A stretch of DNA of 64,000 nt, taken from contig NZ_QMEU01000002.1 of NCBI RefSeq assembly GCF_003284975.1, positions 62,001 through 126,000 on the forward strand, given 5' to 3'. The position numbers were made by a program, and so were the translations under genes. The notes beneath the pieces are model-generated. The model had not been told where the DNA came from. It did no database searches and saw only the letters and a list, made by a program, of their open reading frames with translations. This document shows positions 8,539-17,365 of the stretch, in pieces (the first letter of the stretch is position 1; each line of letters opens with the position of its first letter). This DNA is from Mycobacterium colombiense. Lineage in GTDB: Bacteria > Actinomycetota > Actinomycetes > Mycobacteriales > Mycobacteriaceae.

Positions 8539-9368
8539 TGCGCACCGCCATCGTCACCACGGCCCATGGCCGGGGCGCCCACCTGCGTAGGCAGCTCGAA
8601 GGCCTCAACACCAGCACGCTGCGGCCGGACATGCACATCGTGGTCGCGCTCGGTGACCCCGGAATCGCCGCCGTCGTGGATGAGCTCCGTGCGCCGGCAC
8701 AGGTGCTCGAATGCGACGCCTCCCCGCCGTTGCCGGTGGCCATGGGACGCAATATCGGTGCCGCGGCCGCGGCGCGAAATGCCGCAGAACTCATCATTTT
8801 TCTCGACGTCGACTGCATTCCGGGCGCGGACCTGCTCGCTCGCTACCACGCCGTGGCGGGCCAACAGGAACACCAGGATGCGATCCTGTGCGGGCCCGTC
8901 ACGTATTTACCACCCCCGGGACCCGGCGGCTACGTGATCCCAGAAATTCAGGCGACACCTGATCCACATCCCGCTCGGCCGGTTCCGGCAGACGACGTCG
9001 TCGTCGCCACGACGGACTACGCGTTGTTCTGGTCGCTGTCGTTTGCGGTGAGAATCCCTACCTGGCAAAGGATCGGCGGATTCTGCGAGATCTACCGTGG
9101 CTACGGTGGTGAGGACACCGACTTCGCGCAATGCGCCGCGGTTCAACAGGTTCCGATGCGGTGGGTTGGCGGGGCACACGCATTCCACCAATACCACCCG
9201 GTCGCCGACCCGCCGGTGGACCATCTGGACGACATACTGCGCAATGCCGCAATTTTTCATCGCCGCTGGGGGTGGTGGCCCATGGAGGGCTGGTTGTCCG
9301 CCTTTTCCGACCAAGGTCTCATCCATCGTCAGGCCACCGGACGCCCCGTCCGGGCCTCGGGACCGTAA
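8538..9368 (+). CDS. glycosyltransferase family 2 with galactosyltransferase-type C-terminal motif
   Basis: 276 residues, GT-A fold. DVD at residues 90-92 (FLDVDCIPG) is the metal-binding DxD motif; GYGGEDTDFAQ at about 189-198 is the acceptor/catalytic motif of the galactosyltransferase C-terminal family. The ATG at 8538 overlaps the previous TGA (TGATG); a GTG one codon earlier is possible. Last gene of the run, stopping 23 bp before the convergent SDR gene. Together with its neighbours it could build a short oligosaccharide one sugar per enzyme. Confidence 0.85.
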   Translation: MRTAIVTTAHGRGAHLRRQLEGLNTSTLRPDMHIVVALGDPGIAAVVDELRAPAQVLECDASPPLPVAMGRNIGAAAAARNAAELIIFLDVDCIPGADLLARYHAVAGQQEHQDAILCGPVTYLPPPGPGGYVIPEIQATPDPHPARPVPADDVVVATTDYALFWSLSFAVRIPTWQRIGGFCEIYRGYGGEDTDFAQCAAVQQVPMRWVGGAHAFHQYHPVADPPVDHLDDILRNAAIFHRRWGWWPMEGWLSAFSDQGLIHRQATGRPVRASGP

Positions 9369-9391
9369 CCGCCCTGGCGCGAGCCGGCGGC

Positions 9392-10201
9392 CTATCCCTC
9401 GCGTTTCCTGGGCCGGATCACCTTGCCCGCCACCGTGCCACCATCTACGGGCAGCACGGTCCCGGTGACGTAGCGGGACCGGTCGGTGGCGAGATACACC
9501 GCCGCCTCGGCGACGTCCTCGGGCGTGCCCTCGCGCTTCAGGGGCCGGTCATCACGCATCCCCTGGCGAATCCGCGCCTCGAATCGCTGTAGTTGTTCTG
9601 GGTCCATGCCTGCCGCCGACTTGCCCAAAATCGGCGTGGGTATGCCACCCGGAGCGATGGCGTTGACCCGAATCTCGTGTGCTCCCAACTCGATCGCCGC
9701 GGCCTTCGTGAACTGAATGACGGCCGCCTTGGAGGCGCGGTAGATCATCACGCCGCCGCCGGCCTGGATACCGCCGATCGAGGTGATGTTGATGATCGAT
9801 CCGCCGCCGTGTTCGGCCATGTGCCGCGCGGCATCTCGGGTACCCGCCATCACGCCGAGCACGTTGACCCCCATCACCCGATGAAAATCGGCGAGGTCGT
9901 CGTCGAGCAACTTCCGCAGCGGGCTGGAGATCCCGGCGTTGTTCACCATGACGTGCAGGCCGCCGAACTTCTCGACGGCATCGGATACCAGCGCCCTCAC
10001 CTGTCCGGGATCGGCGACGTCGGTCTTCCGGAAGGCGGCCGCGCCGCCGAGCGAGGCGGCCAACGCCTCGCCGCGGTCGGTCTCGACGTCGGCGATGACG
10101 ACTCGCGCGCCCTCGGCCACGAACCGCTCCACGAGTCCGCGACCGATGCCCGAAGCGCCGCCGGTGACGATGGCGACCTTGCCGTCCAATTCGTTGACCA
10201 C
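9392..10201 (-). CDS. short-chain dehydrogenase/reductase
   Basis: 269 residues, classical SDR: TGGASGIG cofactor loop at about residues 13-20, VNNAG at about 90, catalytic Ser in NITSIGG and YRASK. C-terminal TGTVLPVDGGTVAGK is typical of hydroxysteroid or 3-oxoacyl reductase-like members. GTG start at 10201. The TetR-type operator at 10229-10250 lies 28 bp upstream and overlaps TTGACT, with ATTAAC 17 bp further on as a plausible -10, so it should be co-regulated with the P450 operon at 0-5 kb. Substrate unknown. Confidence 0.88.
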   Translation of the reverse strand: MVNELDGKVAIVTGGASGIGRGLVERFVAEGARVVIADVETDRGEALAASLGGAAAFRKTDVADPGQVRALVSDAVEKFGGLHVMVNNAGISSPLRKLLDDDLADFHRVMGVNVLGVMAGTRDAARHMAEHGGGSIINITSIGGIQAGGGVMIYRASKAAVIQFTKAAAIELGAHEIRVNAIAPGGIPTPILGKSAAGMDPEQLQRFEARIRQGMRDDRPLKREGTPEDVAEAAVYLATDRSRYVTGTVLPVDGGTVAGKVIRPRKREG

Positions 10202-10228
10202 ACGACGAGTTAATCGGCGGCTGCCGCA

Positions 10229-10250
10229 TTAAGTCAAGCAATTGATTTAA
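10229..10250. promoter_or_regulatory. putative TetR operator, copy 2
   Basis: Begins TTAAGTCAAGCAATTGAT and ends TTAA; differs from the copy at 5127-5148 at one of 22 bases. It sits between the divergent SDR and LuxR-type genes and overlaps the likely -35 TTGACT of the SDR. It could also affect the LuxR-type gene, which starts 80 bp to the right. Confidence 0.7.
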
Positions 10251-10329
10251 GATTTGCGCCGGGTCGGTGCTCGACGCCATCGGTAGGCGCGCTCGGTAAA
10301 GTCGAACGGCAAATCACTTTCCAGCGGCG

Positions 10330-13149
10330 GTGTGGGTGAAAGTTCAACAGGCACAACCTTTGCGTGGTCGGCGCGCGGAATGTGCTGCCCTCGACCGGCT
10401 GGTGTCGGGCGCCCGCTCGGGCAAAAGTCAGGTTCTGGTGCTGCGGGGCGAGGCAGGCATCGGCAAGACGGCGCTGCTGGAGTTCGTTTCCGAGCGCGCC
10501 CCTGGCTTCCGCGTGGCAAGGGTTTCTGGGGTGGAGTCCGAGATGGAACTTCCGTTTGCCGCTTTACAGCAACTGTGCGTGCCTGTGCTGGATCGCATCG
10601 ATGAACTGCCGCCTCCGCAGCGCGGTGCACTGGAGATCGCATTCGGCCGGAGCGCCGGACCTGCGCCGGATCGCTTCCTCGTCGGGCTGGCGGTGCTCAG
10701 TCTGATCGATGCAGCGACCCGGGCCCAGCCCTTGCTGTGCCTCATCGATGACGCGCAGTGGATCGACCGAATCTCGGCCCAGACGTTGACGTTTGTCGCC
10801 CGACGACTGATCGCCGAGCCCGTGGCGATGGTGTTCGCGGTGCGAGATGCCTCGGCCGCCATCGATGCCGATGATTGGGACGGCTTGCCCGGCCTGGCGG
10901 TCCGCGGCCTCAACCCCGCCGACGCCCGCGCATTGCTGGATTCGGTGATCCCGGGCCGACTGGACGACCAGGTGCGCGAGCGCTTCGTGGCGGAGACCCA
11001 GGGAAATCCGTTGGCGCTGTTGGAGTTGCCCAGGGGTTTATCCGCCGCGGAGCTGGCGGGCGGCTTCCAGCGCCCGGACGTGCAACCACTGGCTGGACAG
11101 ATCGAGCAGACATTCGTCCGGCGGATCCGGTCACTGCCGGACGAGACCCAGCAGCTGTTGATCATTGCGGCCGCAGAGCCGGTGGGCGACGCGGCGCTAT
11201 TGTCACGCGCCACAGAGCATTTGGGGCTTCCACGTGACGCGGCGGCCAGCGCGGAAGCGGCCGGATTGATCGACGTGGGCACCAGGGTGCGATTCCGTCA
11301 TCCCCTGGTGAGGTCAGCGGCGTACCGTACGGCGGATCTGATGGATCGCCGACGCGTACATCGGGCGCTGGCTGAGGTGACCGACACACGAAGCGACCCG
11401 GACCGGCGCGCGTGGCATTTGGCCGCTGCGGCTCCGGGTCCGGACGAATCCATCGCCGCCGCACTCGAGCGCTCCGCCGACCGTGCCCAGGCCCGAGGCG
11501 GAGTGGCCGCGGCTGCCGCGTTCCTGGAACGGGCCACCCAACTGACCTCCGATTCGGCGCGCAGAGGGGCACGGGCACTCGCGGCCGCCCAGGCCAAGCG
11601 TGACGTGGCGGCTTTCGACGCCGCGGACGAGCTGCTCACCATCGCCGAGGCCGCGCCACTGGACAAGCTGCGGCAGGCCCGCGTCACCCGACTGCGCGCG
11701 CAGATCGTGTTTTCCCGCAGCCGTAGCGGTGATGCCGATGCACCGACGGTCTCCGATGCGGCCGTGGGTCTGCTCGATGCCGCACGCCGGCTGGAAACAC
11801 TGGACGACGCACAATCCCGCGAAACGTACCTAGACGCCTTGGGGGCTGCGATGTTCGGCGGCCGGCTGTGCCCGCATGGCGGTATTGCGTCGACCGCCGA
11901 AGCGGCCCGCGCGGCGCCGCCCGGGCCGAAGCCGTCGCGGCCGGTCGATCTCCTTCTTGATGGCGTCGCGCTACGGGCGACGGCTGGACTCGCCCCGAGT
12001 CTGGCAGCGATGCGCGAGGCGCTGCGGCTCATCGAAGCTGCCGCCGAGCGCGCCGATGACGTCATGCATTGGTTCTGGCGAGCCTTTCCCATCGTCCAGG
12101 AATCTGTCGCCCACGAACTCTGGGACGACGACGTATGGCATCGGCTGGCCACCCACGCGGTACGCCTGGCGCGTGAGGCGGGCGCACTCGCCGTGTTACC
12201 GAACGCCCTGGTCTATCGCGCCGGTGTACACGTCCAGGCCGGCGAATTCGCAACGGCATCCCAACTTGTCGAGGAGGCCGACGCCATCTCGGCTGCGACG
12301 GGTTATGCCCCGGTCAAATACCACTCGGTGCTGCTGGCCGCCTGGCGGGGCAATGAGGACGTCGCCACGAATCTGATCGACCGAGCGGCAACAGACGGGA
12401 TCGCCAGGGGCGAAGGCCGAATAGTGGCGTTGACCGGGTATTCCAGCGCTGTCCTCTACAACGGTCTGAGCCGCTACGACGACGCCTTCGCCGCCGCGCG
12501 CCAGGCATGCGAACACGAGGATTTAGGTCTGTTCGGCCAGTGCCTCGTGGAACTCATCGAGGCTGCCGCGAGAAGTGGCGCCAAAGACGCCGCCCATGAC
12601 GCGCTGCGCCAACTCGAAGCCCGGGCGCTGGGCGCCCAAACAGATTGGGCAGCCGGAGTTTACGCTCGATCACGGGCGCTGCTGACTGCCGACCGTGAAG
12701 CGGAGGTCTTCTACCGGGATGCAATCGAGCGGCTTGCGCGAACCCGCATCGTGGTTCAGCTGGCGCGGGCGCACCTGTCCTATGGGGAATGGCTCCGCCG
12801 CTGCAACCGCCGGATCGATGCGCGCGCCCAGTTGGGTACCGCCCACGAAATGTTCACCCGGATGGGAGCCGAGGCATTCGCCGAACGCACGCGCCGCGAG
12901 CTGCTGGCCACCGGCGAGAAGGTGAGCAAGCGGTCGATCAAAGCGGGCGCAGCATCCGGCGGTGAACTCACGGCGCAGGAGGCGCAGATCGCCCGGCTGG
13001 CCGGAGAGGGGCTGACCAACCCCGAGATCGCCGCGCAGTTGTTCATCAGCTCGCACACCGTCGAATGGCACCTGCGGAAAGTGTTCGCCAAGCTTGGCCT
13101 CACCTCGCGCCGGCAACTGCGCGGTTTGGCCAAGGACTTGGCCCCCTGA
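10330..13149 (+). CDS. LuxR-family regulator with AAA ATPase domain (LAL type)
   Basis: 939 residues. N-terminal STAND/AAA ATPase with Walker A GEAGIGKT at 40-47 and Walker B LLCLIDDAQWID at about 136-146; a long helical, TPR-like middle; and a C-terminal LuxR helix-turn-helix (about 875-935) with LTAQEAQIARLAGEGLTNPEIAAQLFISSHTVEWHLRKV shortened here to its hallmarks LTAQEAQIA and SSHTVEWHLRK. Such large regulators sense a ligand and use ATP to activate transcription. GTG start at 10330; a GTG at 10336 is equally possible, and no strong ribosome site is visible. It diverges from the SDR gene and precedes two reductase genes on the same strand. Confidence 0.9.
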   Translation: MWVKVQQAQPLRGRRAECAALDRLVSGARSGKSQVLVLRGEAGIGKTALLEFVSERAPGFRVARVSGVESEMELPFAALQQLCVPVLDRIDELPPPQRGALEIAFGRSAGPAPDRFLVGLAVLSLIDAATRAQPLLCLIDDAQWIDRISAQTLTFVARRLIAEPVAMVFAVRDASAAIDADDWDGLPGLAVRGLNPADARALLDSVIPGRLDDQVRERFVAETQGNPLALLELPRGLSAAELAGGFQRPDVQPLAGQIEQTFVRRIRSLPDETQQLLIIAAAEPVGDAALLSRATEHLGLPRDAAASAEAAGLIDVGTRVRFRHPLVRSAAYRTADLMDRRRVHRALAEVTDTRSDPDRRAWHLAAAAPGPDESIAAALERSADRAQARGGVAAAAAFLERATQLTSDSARRGARALAAAQAKRDVAAFDAADELLTIAEAAPLDKLRQARVTRLRAQIVFSRSRSGDADAPTVSDAAVGLLDAARRLETLDDAQSRETYLDALGAAMFGGRLCPHGGIASTAEAARAAPPGPKPSRPVDLLLDGVALRATAGLAPSLAAMREALRLIEAAAERADDVMHWFWRAFPIVQESVAHELWDDDVWHRLATHAVRLAREAGALAVLPNALVYRAGVHVQAGEFATASQLVEEADAISAATGYAPVKYHSVLLAAWRGNEDVATNLIDRAATDGIARGEGRIVALTGYSSAVLYNGLSRYDDAFAAARQACEHEDLGLFGQCLVELIEAAARSGAKDAAHDALRQLEARALGAQTDWAAGVYARSRALLTADREAEVFYRDAIERLARTRIVVQLARAHLSYGEWLRRCNRRIDARAQLGTAHEMFTRMGAEAFAERTRRELLATGEKVSKRSIKAGAASGGELTAQEAQIARLAGEGLTNPEIAAQLFISSHTVEWHLRKVFAKLGLTSRRQLRGLAKDLAP

Positions 13150-13245
13150 GTTCGGCGTAACTACGGACTTTCCAGGGTTCCGACCCGCCCTCGCCTGAAT
13201 CATGCTGAAAGGGCCAATGCATCGGGAGACTTGAAAGGCATGATT

Positions 13246-14013
13246 ATGAAGATTTTGGTAATCGGTGGCAGCGGGCTGATCGGATCACAGGTCGTCGCCA
13301 TGCTGACCGACCAGGGACACCAAGCAGTCCCGGCATCACCCAGCACCGGCGTCAACGCCGTAACCGGGGAGGGTGTGGCCGATGCCGTCACCGGTGTCGA
13401 CACGGTGGTGGACGTCTCCAACTCGCCGTCCTGGGCCGACGATGATGTTCTGGACTTCTTCACCACCTCCACCCGCAATCTGCTGGCGGCGGAGCGGGCC
13501 GCCGGGGTGCGTAATCACGTCGCCTTATCGATCGTGGGCGCCGACCGGGCAGCCGAAAGCGGCTACATGCGGGCCAAAATAGCCCAGGAAAAGGTGATCA
13601 CGGAATCAAGATCTCCGTATTCAATCGTGCGGGCGACTCAGTTCTTCGAATTCGTTGGCGGCATTGCGGATTCATTGGCCGACGGTGACACGGTCCGCGC
13701 GCCGCGCGGGGCGTTTCAGCCCATTGCCTCGGCGGATGTCGCGACGGCCGTTACCCGTGCGGCGACCGCCGATCCGACCAACGGGGTGATCAACATCGCC
13801 GGCCCCGAAAAGCAAGGCATGGACGACTTCATCCGGGCACGGTTTGCGGTAACGGGTGATGCGCGCCGGGTGGTTACCGATGCCGGTGCCCGCTACTACG
13901 GTGCGGTGCTCGACGAACGCAGCATCGTTCCCATCGATGGTGAAGATGTGGTCGTCTATCCCACCACCTTCAGCGCCTGGATGGCTTCCCAGACACCCAG
14001 CGGCGCCAAGTAA
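13246..14013 (+). CDS. NmrA-like NAD(P)-binding protein (atypical SDR)
   Basis: 255 residues with the Rossmann loop ILVIGGSGLIGSQ at the N terminus and no classical YxxxK site, as in NmrA/TrxR-type atypical SDRs. Contains SIVRATQFFEF, common in this group. The ATG at 13246 has GAAAGG at a 7-nt spacing; ATG 13240 and TTG 13231 are in-frame alternatives. Followed after 22 bp by a classical SDR, so likely co-transcribed. It may be a redox sensor or reductase; function unknown. Confidence 0.8.
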   Translation: MKILVIGGSGLIGSQVVAMLTDQGHQAVPASPSTGVNAVTGEGVADAVTGVDTVVDVSNSPSWADDDVLDFFTTSTRNLLAAERAAGVRNHVALSIVGADRAAESGYMRAKIAQEKVITESRSPYSIVRATQFFEFVGGIADSLADGDTVRAPRGAFQPIASADVATAVTRAATADPTNGVINIAGPEKQGMDDFIRARFAVTGDARRVVTDAGARYYGAVLDERSIVPIDGEDVVVYPTTFSAWMASQTPSGAK

Positions 14014-14035
14014 GAGGTTTCTACAGGTGAGTCCG

Positions 14036-14758
14036 ATGGAGCTGATGGACCACACCGCCGTCATCACCGGCGGGACGGCGGGCATCGGAATGGAATCCGC
14101 GCGACTGCTCGCAAGCGAGGGCGCCACCGTTATTGTCACTGGCCGCAATCCGGTCAGAGGTGCGCAAGCGGTGGAGCTGATTGGCGCGAACGCGCGGTTT
14201 ATCCAGACCGACATGGCCGATCTCGAGTCGGTGAATTCGCTTGTGCGACAGTGCGGTGAGGTCGACATCATCGTCAACAACGCCGGCGCTTTCCCGTCGG
14301 CGTTGACGGTCGAGCAGGATACGGCATCTTTCGAGACGTTGTTCGACACCAACGTTCGCGGTGCGTACTTCCTAGTAGCCGGCCTGATCCCGGGGATGCT
14401 GAAGCGCGGCCGTGGCAGCATCGTCAACATCACCACCATGGCCGCATTCAAGGGAATTCCCGGCGCCTCGGGCTACAGCGCTTCCAAAGCCGCGCTGGAA
14501 TCGCTCACCCGCACCTGGGCCGCCGAATTCGGAGCGGCCGGGGTGCGGGTGAACAGCGTTGCGCCCGGGCCCACCCGCACGCCCGGCGTGGCCGCGGAAT
14601 GGGGGGAAGTCAACGAGGACCTGGGGCGGGCGCTGCCGTTAAGCCGCACCGCCTTCCCGTCCGAGATCGCCGAGGCGGTGCTGTTCCTGAGTTCTCCGCG
14701 GTCCAGCTTTATCACCGGTTCAACCCTGCATGTCGATGGGGGCGGTGTGGCTGTGTGA
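14036..14758 (+). CDS. short-chain dehydrogenase/reductase
   Basis: 240 residues, compact classical SDR: TGGTAGIG near residue 11, VNNAGAF, Ser in NITTMAA and Tyr-Lys in YSASK. Ends STLHVDGGGVAV, so it is full length. The ATG at 14036 follows AGGTGAG; an in-frame GTG at 14027 is possible. It forms a pair with the NmrA-like gene 22 bp upstream. NAD(P)H-dependent reduction of an unknown carbonyl substrate is inferred from the family. Confidence 0.85.
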   Translation: MELMDHTAVITGGTAGIGMESARLLASEGATVIVTGRNPVRGAQAVELIGANARFIQTDMADLESVNSLVRQCGEVDIIVNNAGAFPSALTVEQDTASFETLFDTNVRGAYFLVAGLIPGMLKRGRGSIVNITTMAAFKGIPGASGYSASKAALESLTRTWAAEFGAAGVRVNSVAPGPTRTPGVAAEWGEVNEDLGRALPLSRTAFPSEIAEAVLFLSSPRSSFITGSTLHVDGGGVAV

Positions 14759-14824
14759 GCTCCTTTTCGGCCCAGAAGCGTTCGCGCGGGGCGACTCTCA
14801 CATGGGCGCCACCCGCTGCGGCGC

Positions 14825-14844
14825 TGTTCGGGCATGCCCGAACA
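14825..14844. promoter_or_regulatory. 20-bp perfect palindrome upstream of mmcO
   Basis: TGTTCGGGCATGCCCGAACA is fully symmetric. It lies 67 bp after the SDR stop and 98 bp before the mmcO start. There is no T-run, so an operator is more likely than a terminator. It is not of the TACCC-N5-GGGTA form that I associate with RicR sites. Confidence 0.5.
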
Positions 14845-14941
14845 CACGCCCGATAAGCGAAAGGTCTAGCGCCGGCCGTTGCGCTCCGCCTAGCATCCAT
14901 GCACGAGAACGTTGGGGCGAGCCAAAGACGAGGAGCACCCA

Positions 14942-16546
14942 TTGCCCGTGCAACCGACCAGCGGCGTGCCCTTCGACAGAACTCGGCTCTCCAGGCGCGG
15001 TTTCATGGCCGCCGGCATCGCCGGCGGGATGGCGCTGACGGCGTGCAGTCAAACCAAGCCCGAGCCGTCGGGCAGTGCCCGGATGTCAGCGGCCATCGCC
15101 GAAACCGAGGCCGCCCGACCGCATAGCGGCCGCACCGTCACCGCCAAGCTGACGGCCCAGCAGGTCCAGGTCGACCTGGGTGGACCGATCGTCCGCACGC
15201 TGGCCTTCGGCAACGGCATCCCCGGCCCGGTGATCCGCGCCAGCATCGGCGACGAGGTCGAGGTGACGGTGTCCAACCGACTCGACCATCCGACGTCGGT
15301 GCATTGGCACGGCATCGCCCTACGCAACGACATGGACGGCGCCGAGCCGGCCACCCCCAACATCGCGGCCGGCCAAGATTTCACCTACCGGTTCTCGGTG
15401 CCGAATTCCGGGACCTACTGGGCACATCCGCACACCGGCCTCGACGAGGACACCGGTCTGTATCTGCCGGTCATCGTCGACGACCCGACCGAGGGCAACT
15501 ACGACGCCGAGTGGATCGTCGTCCTCGATGATTGGACCGACGGCGCCGGAAAGAGTCCCCAGCAGCTCTACAGCGAACTGAGCAACCCGAACAAGCCTCC
15601 GCAGAACGCGCCCGAGACGACGCCGACGACCACGACGACGGAGACAAGTTCGTCGGCGTCGGAGACGACGTCGACCAGCCCGACAACCTCGACGAGCGCC
15701 GCGCCCCCGCCTCCGGCGGCGGGCGTCGGCACCAGCGACCTCCTTGGCGGTGACGCCGGAGACATCGCCTACCCGTACTATCTGGCCAACGGGCGAATTC
15801 CCGCGTCGCCCATGACCCTTAATGCCAAACCCGGCCAGCGCATCCGCATTCGCTTCATCAACACCGCCTCCGACACCACCTTCCGGGTGGCATTGGCCGG
15901 TCACACGATGACGGTGACTCACACCGACGGCTACCCCGTGGTGCCCGCCCAGGTCGACGCCCTGCTGATCGGCATGGCCGAACGGTACGACGTCACCGTG
16001 ACCGCCGCAGACGGCGTCTTCCCGTTGGTCGCGGTCGCCGAAGGCAAGAACGGCCTGGCCCGCGCAGTGCTTTCCACCGGGGCCGGCAGCGCACCCGACC
16101 CGCAGTTTCAACCCGCCGAACTCACCAAGCGGGTGGGCACCGTTGAGATGTTCACCGCGACAACGCCGGTCAACCTTGGCCGCCCGGACCCCCGGCTCAA
16201 TCTTCCGGTGGTCCTGGGCGGCAACATGACGCAATACAACTGGACGATCAACGGACAGCCCTACGGCAAGACGAATCCGCTGCACGTGCAACAGGGGCAA
16301 CGGCCGACCATCACGTTCGACAACGCGACGATGATGTATCACCCGATCCACCTGCATGGGCACACATTCCAGGTGATCAAGGCCGACGGGAGCCCGGGCG
16401 CCCGCAAAGACACCGTCATGGTGCTGCCCAAACAGAAGCTCGTCGCCGTGCTCGTCGCCGACAATCCCGGCACCTGGATGATGCACTGCCACAACACCTA
16501 TCACCAAGTAGCGGGTATGATGACCCGCCTGGACTACGTCTTCTGA
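14942..16546 (+). CDS. mmcO: multicopper oxidase MmcO, Tat-exported lipoprotein
   Basis: 534 residues. The N terminus has the Tat motif SRRGF (17-21) and lipobox LTAC (Cys35), so it is exported folded and lipid-anchored. Copper ligands are all visible: HWHGIAL, YWAHPHTG, HPIHLHGHTF and HCHNTYHQVAGM. It closely resembles what I recall of M. tuberculosis Rv0846c, including PTSG...F near the start, which fixes the TTG at 14942 (GAGGAG 6 nt upstream). Oxidises Cu(I) and contributes to copper tolerance. It differs by a Thr/Ser/Pro-rich insert at about residues 217-260 between the first and second cupredoxin regions. Confidence 0.93.
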   Translation: MPVQPTSGVPFDRTRLSRRGFMAAGIAGGMALTACSQTKPEPSGSARMSAAIAETEAARPHSGRTVTAKLTAQQVQVDLGGPIVRTLAFGNGIPGPVIRASIGDEVEVTVSNRLDHPTSVHWHGIALRNDMDGAEPATPNIAAGQDFTYRFSVPNSGTYWAHPHTGLDEDTGLYLPVIVDDPTEGNYDAEWIVVLDDWTDGAGKSPQQLYSELSNPNKPPQNAPETTPTTTTTETSSSASETTSTSPTTSTSAAPPPPAAGVGTSDLLGGDAGDIAYPYYLANGRIPASPMTLNAKPGQRIRIRFINTASDTTFRVALAGHTMTVTHTDGYPVVPAQVDALLIGMAERYDVTVTAADGVFPLVAVAEGKNGLARAVLSTGAGSAPDPQFQPAELTKRVGTVEMFTATTPVNLGRPDPRLNLPVVLGGNMTQYNWTINGQPYGKTNPLHVQQGQRPTITFDNATMMYHPIHLHGHTFQVIKADGSPGARKDTVMVLPKQKLVAVLVADNPGTWMMHCHNTYHQVAGMMTRLDYVF

Positions 16547-16549
16547 CGT

Positions 16550-17365
16550 TCAGACCGCGCCCAGGAAATCCAGCAGCAACTGGTTTACCACCGAGGCCTG
16601 CTCGATCTGAGGGCAGTGTCCGGCCTTGTCGACCACCACCGAGCGGGCGCCGTCGACATGCTTTGCGATCTCGGCGGCCCAACCGGCCGGAAGGAGTTTG
16701 TCGCCTCCCCCTTCGACGACCAGCGTGGGCACGCCGATGCGCTCGTAGGCTCGTGCGCTCGATGGCGTCGCCGACGGCGTGGCTCCGGGGCGGCGAAACC
16801 TGGCCGCGGCGATGGCTTCCCACGCCCCCGGCGCGGTGCTCGACTCGTAACGACGCCGCACGTAGTCGTCGTCATCGGGATAGCCGGGGTCGAAGAACAA
16901 CGCCTCGACGATGCGGCGCATCGCCGGCAGCGTGGCGTCATAGTTCTGCAGCGCCTCGAAATGCCGGTTCTGCTGGATTTCTCCGCCGCCGCAGATGATC
17001 GCCAAGCTGCGAATCGGCAGTAGCGGGGTGTCCGACGTGGCATCGGTGAGCAGATTGATGGCGCCCATCGAATTGCCGACGAAGTGCGCCGAGTCGACAC
17101 CGAGCAATTCGCAAAACCGTGCCACATGCCGGATCCGCATGCCGCGGCCGTCGACGAAATCGATGACCTTCGCGGATTGCCCGAATCCCAGCTGGTCGGG
17201 CGCCAAGACCCGATATCGTGCCGACAGCGCGGCGAAGTTGCGTTCCCACCCCAGTTCGGCGCCGGCGCCGAACTCACCACCGTGCAGCAGTACCACCGGG
17301 TCGCCGTCGCCGGCTTCCAGATAGCTGGTGGTCAGCCCGTCGACCGACAGCGTTTTTCGCTGCAT
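16550..17365 (-). CDS. alpha/beta hydrolase (C-C hydrolase-like)
   Basis: 271 residues. Oxyanion loop LLHGGEFG, nucleophile Ser99 in VGNSMGA, acid in LVVEGGGDKLLP and His in AGHCPQIE. The pattern is that of meta-cleavage product hydrolases. The ATG at 17365 overlaps the cyclase-family TGA (TGATG). Last gene of the eight-gene minus-strand operon that starts with mhpC, so it probably hydrolyses a late ring-fission intermediate; it is the second such hydrolase in the operon. Confidence 0.88.
   Translation of the reverse strand: MQRKTLSVDGLTTSYLEAGDGDPVVLLHGGEFGAGAELGWERNFAALSARYRVLAPDQLGFGQSAKVIDFVDGRGMRIRHVARFCELLGVDSAHFVGNSMGAINLLTDATSDTPLLPIRSLAIICGGGEIQQNRHFEALQNYDATLPAMRRIVEALFFDPGYPDDDDYVRRRYESSTAPGAWEAIAAARFRRPGATPSATPSSARAYERIGVPTLVVEGGGDKLLPAGWAAEIAKHVDGARSVVVDKAGHCPQIEQASVVNQLLLDFLGAV

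Noticed and set aside
5101..10250. Island ends as transposon or integrase borders
   Set aside because: No transposase, integrase, att-like direct repeats or terminal inverted repeats were found; the shared repeat fits an operator in promoter position better.
15320..16507. 395-codon minus-strand frame
   Set aside because: Antisense to mmcO, whose copper sites and Tat motif are complete; no features of its own.
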